Shown one piece after another: positions 1 through 5,516 of a stretch of 6,350 bases of DNA. Made by a program: the position numbers and the translations under genes. This DNA is from Clostridiales bacterium (GTDB lineage: Bacteria; Bacillota; Clostridia; Christensenellales; UMGS416): NCBI GenBank assembly GCA_012515725.1, contig JAAYXU010000299.1, positions 1-6,350 on the forward strand. Direction: 5' to 3'. Below the pieces are notes generated by a model. It did not search any database, had not been told where the DNA came from, and saw only the letters and a list, made by a program, of their open reading frames with translations. The number at the start of each line of letters is the position of its first letter. The stretch's first letter is position 1.

Positions 1-1026
1 CCGTCCTTGCAGCTCGGGTATTAGATCCGACATTTTGGACATATGAAAAGCGCCCGCGGCGATAAACAGGATATAGTCCGTCTTGACCGGGCCGTGCTTG
101 GTGACTACGGTCGTGCCCTCCACGAGGGGCAGTATGTCGCGCTGCACGCCCTCGCGCGATACATCGGGGCCGCTTCCCATGCTGCGTCCCGTGATTTTGT
201 CGATTTCGTCGATGAATATGATGCCGTGCTTTTCGGCGGCCTCGATGGCTTTGGCCTTCACCTCATCCATGTTGATGAGCTTTTGCGCCTCATCCTGCTC
301 GAGAAGGCGGCGCGCTTCCTGTACCGTTACGTGGCGCTGCTTCTTCTTGCGGGGTATGATCCCTCCCAGCATCTCGCTGATATTAAGCTCCATGCCCATG
401 CCGGGAATCATTTCGGTTCCTTCGCGGGTGTCCTCGATTTCTATATCAACATACTCATTTTCAAGCTCCCCGGCCCGCAGGCGGGCGAGCATCTCTTGCC
501 GCCGTGTACGCACGGTCTCCCGCTCGGTCTGTTCCTCGGGCGTTTCGGTAGCGGCCGGGCGCTGCATTCCTGCGAAGATCGAGCCCAGCGCGTTTCCTTC
601 GGATTTTCTTTTAAGAGGCAGTATGGCGTCCAGCAGTCTCTTTTCGGCTGCGGAGCGCGCGCGTCCCCGGACTTTCTCCATCTCCTGCGTCTTGACCAGC
701 CAGATGGCGTCCTCCACCAGATCCCTGACCATCGACTCGCAGTCGCGCCCCACATATCCCACCTCGGTGAATTTGGTGGCCTCTACCTTGACGAACGGCG
801 CCTTGACCAGCTTGGCGAGACGCCGGGCGATTTCGGTTTTTCCAACGCCTGTGGGCCCCATCATGATGATGTTCTTGGGCGTCACCTCGTCCTGTATCTC
901 GGGGGGGAGCTGGCTGCGCCGGTAACGGTTGCGTAGCGCGATCGCCACGGCCCGCTTCGCCTCTGCCTGCCCGATGATATATTTATCCAGCGCCTCGACA
1001 ATCTCATGCGGCGTCATGTCGCTCAT
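1..1026 (-). CDS. hslU: ATP-dependent protease ATPase subunit HslU (ClpY/CodX), 3' end cut off by the window
   Basis: HslU is the AAA+ unfoldase ring that recognises, unfolds and threads substrates into the HslV peptidase in the cytoplasm. The visible 342 residues (the family is about 440-470) begin MSDMTPHEIVEALDKYIIGQ, which closely matches known HslU N-termini. Walker A GPTGVGKT is at residues 57-64, the pore-loop motif GYVG at 90-93, and Walker B IIFIDEID at 269-276. The intermediate (I) domain spans roughly 110-240 and contains the charged segment EDTREGTEMIPGMGMELN. The Walker B acidic pair lies about 17 residues later than I recall for E. coli HslU, consistent with the longer Gram-positive type. 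The frame ends at IPELQGR, so the last part of the AAA+ module and the C-terminal domain are outside. The start ATG at 1026 is chosen over the in-frame ATG at 1017 because it has a well-placed ribosome site and forms an ATGA overlap with the hslV stop. A run of seven C on the coding strand (901-907) encodes Leu-Pro-Pro. Identity is very secure. Confidence 0.97.
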   Translation of the reverse strand, partial: MSDMTPHEIVEALDKYIIGQAEAKRAVAIALRNRYRRSQLPPEIQDEVTPKNIIMMGPTGVGKTEIARRLAKLVKAPFVKVEATKFTEVGYVGRDCESMVRDLVEDAIWLVKTQEMEKVRGRARSAAEKRLLDAILPLKRKSEGNALGSIFAGMQRPAATETPEEQTERETVRTRRQEMLARLRAGELENEYVDIEIEDTREGTEMIPGMGMELNISEMLGGIIPRKKKQRHVTVQEARRLLEQDEAQKLINMDEVKAKAIEAAEKHGIIFIDEIDKITGRSMGSGPDVSREGVQRDILPLVEGTTVVTKHGPVKTDYILFIAAGAFHMSKMSDLIPELQGR

Positions 1027-1574
1027 GGCTGTCTCTCCTCCCCTACCGTTTCCAGTGTGATGTTATGGTTTGTAAATACGCAAATATCGCCCGCGATGCC
1101 CATCGCTTTGCGCACGATATCGGGGGCGGATAGATCGGTATTTTCCCGCAGCGCCTTGGCGGCGGCCAGCGCGAAGTTTCCGCCCGATCCGATGGCCGCG
1201 ATACCGTCGTCCGGGTCGATGACTTCCCCGCTACCGGACAGCACCAGCAGATCGTCCCTGTCGGCCGTGATGAGCATGGCCTCGAGCTTACGGAGTATCT
1301 TATCCTCCCGCCAGTCCTGCGCAAGCTCCACCGCGGCGCGCTTGAGGTTGCCGCTGTACTGCTCCAGCTTTCCCTCGAAGCGCTCGCACAGCGTAAATGC
1401 GTCAGCGACCGAACCTGCGAAGCCCACGATCACCTGATCGTGGTACAGGCGGCGTACCTTTTTTGCGTTCATTTTCATGATCGTATGCTGCCCGCTTGTC
1501 ACCTGGCCGTCCCCGGCCATGGCGCACAGTCCGTTTTTCCGGACGGCTACGATGGTGGTTCCCTCAAAAGACAT
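1023..1574 (-). CDS. hslV: ATP-dependent protease peptidase subunit HslV (ClpQ/CodW)
   Basis: HslV is the proteasome-beta-like peptidase that forms a double-hexamer chamber capped by HslU. The protein is 183 residues with the ATG at 1574 and reads MSFEGTTIVAVRKNG. The N-terminal nucleophile is expected to be the first Thr of TTIV (residue 6) after removal of MSFEG. Numbered from that Thr, Asp17 of GDGQ and the catalytic Lys33 of KKVRR fall at the expected places. Other family signatures are GFAGSVADAFTL, AVELAQDWR, LRKLEAML, PDDGIAAIGSGGNFA and AGDICVFTN. A GTG at 1583 would add MTT in frame, but it overlaps the ribosome-binding purines, while the ATG at 1574 sits 8 bases from GAAGGGAG. The gene overlaps trmFO by 11 bases and hslU by 4 (ATGA), implying translational coupling that would help match HslV and HslU output. 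An oddity is Ser in GDGQVTSG, where most homologues have a bulky hydrophobic residue. Confidence 0.97.
   Translation of the reverse strand: MSFEGTTIVAVRKNGLCAMAGDGQVTSGQHTIMKMNAKKVRRLYHDQVIVGFAGSVADAFTLCERFEGKLEQYSGNLKRAAVELAQDWREDKILRKLEAMLITADRDDLLVLSGSGEVIDPDDGIAAIGSGGNFALAAAKALRENTDLSAPDIVRKAMGIAGDICVFTNHNITLETVGEERQP
1036..1041 (-). promoter_or_regulatory. Ribosome binding site for hslU
   Basis: GGAGGA on the minus strand, within the last codons of hslV and 9 bases before the hslU ATG at 1026. It supports that ATG over the in-frame ATG three codons downstream at 1017. Confidence 0.7.
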
Positions 1575-2880
1575 CGTCGTCACTCCCTTCGATTTCCCGA
1601 ATCCATGATTCGACGGCGGTCAGCGAACGCGCCGCCATCGCCCTCCCCCGCTCCCGTCTGCCCCGGATCTCTTCGGGCAGGGGGCTTAGCAGCCCCAGAT
1701 TGGCGTTCATGGGATCAAGGCGGGTGAGACCCGGATCGAATACGTATGCGGCCATCGCACCGATCATCGTTTCCCTGCCAAAGTCCGGCTCCGGCAGGCC
1801 CGAAAGTCTGCGCGCCAGCGACAGCCCCGCCAGCAGACCCGACGCCGCCGACTCAACGTACCCCTCCACGCCCGTGATCTGGCCCGCGAAATATAGATCC
1901 TCCCGATCGCGGAACCGGTAATTCGCAGCCAGGCATCGCGGCGAGTCGATATATGTATTGCGGTGCATGACTCCGTACCGCACGAACTCGGCCCGCTCGA
2001 GACCGGGTATCATCGAGAATACGCGTTTCTGTTCGCCGAATTTCAACCTCGTCTGGAACCCGACTATATTGTAGAGCGTAGCCGCGCTGTTGTCCTGTCG
2101 CAGCTGAACGACCGCGAAGGGCCGCTTGCCAAGTTTATCGCGAAAGCCCGTCGGCCGGAGCGGTCCAAACGCCATCGTGTGGTAACCCCGCCGCGCGATC
2201 TCCTCGATTGGCATGCATCCCTCAAAAACCCGTATCGTCTCGAAATCATGAAGGGGCGCTTGCTCGGCGGCAATCAGCGCGCCATAGAACGCGTCATACT
2301 CCTCACGGGTCATGGGACAGTTTATGTAGTCCTCTCCTCGGCCATACCGCGAACCCCGAAACGCCCGGGTCATGTCAATGGACTCCGCCGCTATGATGGG
2401 CGCGACCGCGTCGTGAAAATACAGAAGGTCGCTTCCTATGAGCGCGGCGATAGCGTCGGCCATGGGCGCGGATGTCAGCGGCCCGGTCGCGACGACGCAC
2501 GGGCCGTCCGGTATCGCGTCCATCTCCCGGCAGATCATATGGATGAGCGCGTGGCTGCGCAGCATGGCCTCGACCGTCCGCGAGAATCCCTCCCTGTCGA
2601 CCGCCAGCGAGCCCCCTGCAGGTACTCTATTTTCGGCGGCTGCGGTCAGTATCAGGCTGCCCAGAAGGCGCATCTCTTCCTTTAAGATCCCCACCGCGTT
2701 CTCAATCTGATCGGAGCGCAGCGAATTGCTGCACACGAGCTCCGCCGGGGTATTAAGTACGTGCGCCGGTGTCTTTTTAGCGGGCTTCATGTCGATGAGA
2801 GCGACCTCCACGCCCGCCTGCGCCAGCTGCCAGGCGGCCTCGCATCCCGCAAGCCCCGCCCCGACCACTGTCGCTCTCAC
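1564..2880 (-). CDS. trmFO: Methylenetetrahydrofolate--tRNA-(uracil-5-)-methyltransferase TrmFO (Gid)
   Basis: TrmFO is a cytosolic FAD enzyme that makes 5-methyluridine at position 54 in the tRNA T-loop, using methylenetetrahydrofolate as carbon donor and reduced flavin as reductant. With the GTG start at 2880 the product is 438 residues, the usual family size. The FAD dinucleotide-binding motif GAGLAG is at residues 7-12, followed by the strand ending VALIDMKP. The two cysteines known to matter in the family correspond to C50 (in ELVCSNSLRSD) and C222 (in FEGCMPIE). The C-terminal flavin signature YFAGQITGVEGYVESAASG is intact. The reading frame stays open upstream to 3096, but that extension lies wholly over dprA in another frame and resembles no TrmFO. 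GTG at 2880 forms a GTGA overlap with the dprA stop and is preceded by GGAAGGG. It directly follows dprA, without the topA that usually separates them. Identity is secure; the exact start is very likely. Confidence 0.96.
   Translation of the reverse strand: MRATVVGAGLAGCEAAWQLAQAGVEVALIDMKPAKKTPAHVLNTPAELVCSNSLRSDQIENAVGILKEEMRLLGSLILTAAAENRVPAGGSLAVDREGFSRTVEAMLRSHALIHMICREMDAIPDGPCVVATGPLTSAPMADAIAALIGSDLLYFHDAVAPIIAAESIDMTRAFRGSRYGRGEDYINCPMTREEYDAFYGALIAAEQAPLHDFETIRVFEGCMPIEEIARRGYHTMAFGPLRPTGFRDKLGKRPFAVVQLRQDNSAATLYNIVGFQTRLKFGEQKRVFSMIPGLERAEFVRYGVMHRNTYIDSPRCLAANYRFRDREDLYFAGQITGVEGYVESAASGLLAGLSLARRLSGLPEPDFGRETMIGAMAAYVFDPGLTRLDPMNANLGLLSPLPEEIRGRRERGRAMAARSLTAVESWIREIEGSDDDVF
1583..1590 (-). 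promoter_or_regulatory. Ribosome binding site that decides the hslV start
   Basis: GAAGGGAG on the minus strand, inside the end of trmFO. It is 8 bases from the ATG at 1574 but overlaps the alternative in-frame GTG at 1583-1581. This favours the shorter HslV beginning MSFEG-TTIV. Confidence 0.7.
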
Positions 2881-3965
2881 AGCGAATATACCCTTCCGGG
2901 AAGCTGCACGATCATGCCCTTCATCTCCATCATCGAAAGGATCGCAGCAAGCTGCGGAACTGAAAAGTCGGTCATCTCGAATATCCGGTCGAATGTCGTC
3001 TCTCCGTCCTCTAGTATTTCCAGCACTGTAGCCTCCTCGCGGCTGGCGGGCTGTATGCGCGGCGTCCCCGGCGATTCTGCGCTTCTGCGCACCCATCCGT
3101 AGTACTGGAGTATGTCATCGCAGGAGGTGGCCATCTGGCATCCGGATTTAATGAGATTGTTGGGCGTAACGCTCATAGGGGTATTGACCGGGCCGGGGAC
3201 CGCGAATATATCCCGCCCCTGATCCAGCGCGAAGTCTACTGTAAAGAGCGTTCCGCTGCGCTGTCCGGCCTCTACCACGACGATACCGCTCGCCAGTCCG
3301 CTGATGATCCGGTTCCGGGCAGGGAAGTTCCCCGGGGCAGGCGGGGTGCCGGGCTTGTACTCCGACAGAATCAGCCCCCTGTCCACGATTCGCTCGTACA
3401 GCTCCTGCTGTTCCCGCGGGTAGACGATGTCCACCCCGCAGCCCAGCACCGCGATCGTATCGCCGCCGCCCTCCAGACACCCCCGGTGGCAGATGCCGTC
3501 GATGCCGCGCGCCATCCCCGATACGACGGTGATTCCGTTCTCGCCCAGACCGCGCGATATCTGAGTGGCGGCCTGTTCGCCGTAGCGCGTAGGCTGCCGG
3601 GTACCGACCATCGATATCATGCGCTTGCACGACAGCAGACTCACGTTTCCACGCGCGTACAGCACGAGAGGCGCGTCGTATATGCCAAGCAGTTGCTCTG
3701 GGTACTCGGGATCGCACTGGCACACCGCGCGGATTCCTTTTTCATCCAGTGCGCAGAGTATCCCCTCGATCGCCTCGACGCTGGCGGACTCCCGCAGGCG
3801 CGCGGCCGTGGCGTCGTCCAGCATAGGCATGGAGCGCCCCGCCTGCGCCTGACGAAAAACCTCCGCCGGATCGTCGAACGCGTTCATCAGCTTTTTGAAG
3901 CGCATAGGGCCCACGCCGTCTACGTGCGAAAGCCAGATCCAGTACTGCCTGCCCTCCTCTGCCAT
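2877..3965 (-). CDS. dprA: DNA-processing protein DprA (Smf)
   Basis: DprA binds incoming single-stranded DNA during natural transformation and loads RecA on it; it is also widespread in species not known to be competent. The 362-residue protein is of normal length and complete. Residues 1-60 form an N-terminal helical (SAM/HhH-like) region containing LSHVDGVGPMRFKKLM. The Rossmann-like DprA core runs about 85-290, with MVGTRQPTRYG at 119-129, SGMARGIDGICHRG at 149-162, AVLGCGVDIVYP at 172-183, FPARNRIISGL at 214-224, AGQRSGTL at 233-240 and FAVPGPVNTP at 254-263. A C-terminal winged-helix domain (DprA_WH) covers about 311-362 and ends GMIVQLPGRVYSL. The start ATG follows the comM stop by two bases, with GGAGG inside the end of comM. 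The presence of both comM and dprA permits, but does not prove, natural competence, since no uptake genes (comEA, comEC, pili) are in view. Confidence 0.96.
   Translation of the reverse strand: MAEEGRQYWIWLSHVDGVGPMRFKKLMNAFDDPAEVFRQAQAGRSMPMLDDATAARLRESASVEAIEGILCALDEKGIRAVCQCDPEYPEQLLGIYDAPLVLYARGNVSLLSCKRMISMVGTRQPTRYGEQAATQISRGLGENGITVVSGMARGIDGICHRGCLEGGGDTIAVLGCGVDIVYPREQQELYERIVDRGLILSEYKPGTPPAPGNFPARNRIISGLASGIVVVEAGQRSGTLFTVDFALDQGRDIFAVPGPVNTPMSVTPNNLIKSGCQMATSCDDILQYYGWVRRSAESPGTPRIQPASREEATVLEILEDGETTFDRIFEMTDFSVPQLAAILSMMEMKGMIVQLPGRVYSL
2891..2897 (-). promoter_or_regulatory. Ribosome binding site supporting the GTG start of trmFO
   Basis: GGAAGGG on the minus strand, inside the end of dprA and 10 bases before the GTG at 2880. 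The spacing is a little long and the start is GTG, so initiation may depend on ribosomes terminating at the overlapping dprA stop (GTGA). Confidence 0.6.
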
Positions 3966-3967
3966 GT

Positions 3968-5500
3968 CTACCTCCAGTATTTCCGGTCAAGGCTGCGGTA
4001 CTGCACAGCCTCCGCCAGATGCTCGGATTTAATGCGCTCTGACTCCTCAAGGTCGGCGATCGTACGGGCTACGCGCAGGATGCGACCGTAACCCCGGCCA
4101 CTCAGATTCAGCCGGACGAACATCTGCTCCATCAGGGCGTGCGATTCCTCGTCGAGGGCGCAGTAGGTCTTTTGATGGCGGTTATTCATCTGCGCGTTGC
4201 TGAATATCCCGGCGTCCCGGAAACGCTGGTTCTGCACCTCGCGCGCGGCATTGACCCGCTCCCGGATCGCCACGGACGGCTCGGCATCTCGCTCGGAGGT
4301 TAGCTCCGCGTACTCCAGCGCGTCCACCTCGATGTGTATGTCGAACCGGTCCAACATAGGTCCGCTGATGCGGCCCAGATACCGCTGTATCTGGGCGTGC
4401 GTACAGGCGCACTGCTGGGTACGCGAGCCGAAGTGCCCGCAGGGGCACGGATTCATCGAAGCCACCAGCATGAACCGCGACGGAAAGTCTACCGATCCGT
4501 TCGCCCGGGTGATCGTGACATGGCCGTCCTCGAGCGGCTGGCGCATCGCCTCCAGCACGATGCGCTCGAACTCCGGAAGCTCGTCCAGGAACAGTACGCC
4601 GTAGTGAGCAAGGCTGATTTCGCCGGGATGCAGGCGCTGTCCCCCGCCCGTAAGCGACACCGCCGACGCAGTATGGTGCGGAGCGCGGAAAGGCCGCGTG
4701 GTTAAAAGCCCCTGCCGGGGCGGAAGCGTTCCCGCGATACTGTGTATCTTGGTGACCTCGAGCGCCTCCTCGAACGTGATGTCGGGCAGTATCGAGGGAA
4801 GGCTCCGGGCCAGCATCGTCTTTCCCGAGCCGGGCGGGCCGATCATGAGCACATTGTGGCCGCCTGCCGCGGCTACTTCCAGCGCCCGCTTGGCAATGTG
4901 CTGCCCGCGTATGACCGAGAAGTCTGACTGCTCCTGCCGCGACTCACGCAGCGCCTGCCACGTGACCGGCGCCACCGCCTCAGCGGCCCGCTCTCCCCGC
5001 AGCGCCGCGGTCAACTCGCCCAGTGAACTAACGGGGATAGCGCGTATGTTCTCGATGCAGGCGGCCTCGGGCGCGTTGTCGGCGGGTATGAAAAGCCGCT
5101 CTATGCCAAGCTGCCTGGCCGCGATAACCATGGGCAGCATACCGCTGACCGGGCGCACTCCGCCGTCCAGAGACAGCTCACCTATAAACGCCGCGTCCTG
5201 CACGGCCTCGGGAGGAACTTGTCCGGTCGCCGCCAGCAGGCATACGGCGATGGGAAGGTCGTATATCGGGCCTTCCTTGCGAGTGTCGGCGGGCGCTAGA
5301 TTTACGGTGATGCGCCGCGTGGGGAACTCGAGTCCCGTATTGCGCAGCGCCGCGCGTACCCGCTCACGGGATTCCTTGACGGCCGCGTCGGGAAGCCCCA
5401 CGGTCTCAAAGGCCGGGAGTCCATTGGAAATATCGGCCTCTACCCGCACCGCGTAGCCATCCACACCGCTCAGTCCCAGGCTGATGACTCCGGCGATCAT
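3968..5500 (-). CDS. comM: ComM/YifB family Mg-chelatase-like AAA+ ATPase
   Basis: ComM (YifB) belongs to the Mg-chelatase subunit I-like AAA+ family. In competent Gram-negative bacteria it is a hexameric helicase that promotes branch migration during integration of transforming DNA; in many other bacteria the role is inferred by homology. The 510-residue product is full length. The N-terminal ChlI-like (Lon-S5-like fold) domain covers about 1-170, with VEADISNGLPAFETVGLPD and KEGPIYDLPIAVCLL. Walker A GPPGSGKT is at 221-228 and Walker B VLFLDE at 302-307. A cysteine cluster (C352, C354, C364, C366) lies in the typical SMNPCPCGHFG...CACTHAQIQRYLGRISGP segment, followed by DRFDIHIEV. The C-terminal lid with LSGRGYGRILRVARTIADLE is at 467-486. 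The N-terminal domain resembles a Lon protease domain in fold only, and I see no catalytic claim to make. ATG at 5500 has GGAGGG five bases upstream. It is 16 bases downstream of the glycosyltransferase gene and 2 bases upstream of dprA. Confidence 0.96.
   Translation of the reverse strand: MIAGVISLGLSGVDGYAVRVEADISNGLPAFETVGLPDAAVKESRERVRAALRNTGLEFPTRRITVNLAPADTRKEGPIYDLPIAVCLLAATGQVPPEAVQDAAFIGELSLDGGVRPVSGMLPMVIAARQLGIERLFIPADNAPEAACIENIRAIPVSSLGELTAALRGERAAEAVAPVTWQALRESRQEQSDFSVIRGQHIAKRALEVAAAGGHNVLMIGPPGSGKTMLARSLPSILPDITFEEALEVTKIHSIAGTLPPRQGLLTTRPFRAPHHTASAVSLTGGGQRLHPGEISLAHYGVLFLDELPEFERIVLEAMRQPLEDGHVTITRANGSVDFPSRFMLVASMNPCPCGHFGSRTQQCACTHAQIQRYLGRISGPMLDRFDIHIEVDALEYAELTSERDAEPSVAIRERVNAAREVQNQRFRDAGIFSNAQMNNRHQKTYCALDEESHALMEQMFVRLNLSGRGYGRILRVARTIADLEESERIKSEHLAEAVQYRSLDRKYWR
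3971..3975 (-). promoter_or_regulatory. Ribosome binding site for dprA
   Basis: GGAGG on the minus strand, within the last codons of comM and immediately before its TAG stop, 5 bases from the dprA ATG. Because ribosomes ending comM stand on this site, dprA is likely translationally coupled to comM. Confidence 0.75.
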
Positions 5501-5505
5501 CGCAT

Positions 5506-5511
5506 CCCTCC
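5506..5511 (-). promoter_or_regulatory. Ribosome binding site for comM
   Basis: GGAGGG on the minus strand, 5 bases before the comM ATG. It lies in the 16-base gap after the glycosyltransferase stop. The gap is too short to hold a promoter or a terminator, so comM is probably read from a promoter within or upstream of the glycosyltransferase gene. Confidence 0.75.
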
Positions 5512-5516
5512 GTCCC

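Noticed and set aside
43..936. Long plus-strand reading frames (297 and 280 residues) opposite hslU
   Set aside because: They are antisense to a strongly conserved hslU, have no recognisable domain, and such open frames are expected opposite GC-rich genes.
1963..2685. Plus-strand 240-residue frame opposite trmFO
   Set aside because: Antisense to conserved TrmFO sequence including the C222 motif; the composition is rich in Arg and His, as in shadow frames, with no family similarity I can see.
2881..3096. 72-residue N-terminal extension of TrmFO
   Set aside because: It overlaps the conserved DprA winged-helix domain in another frame, and the TrmFO FAD motif begins right after the GTG at 2880 as in normal family members.
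4698..5456. Plus-strand 252-residue frame opposite comM
   Set aside because: Ser/Arg-rich antisense shadow of the ComM N-terminal and Walker A region; no domain or coding context.
5501..5516. Promoter or terminator between the glycosyltransferase and comM
   Set aside because: Only 16 bases, occupied by the comM ribosome site, with no hairpin plus T-run.
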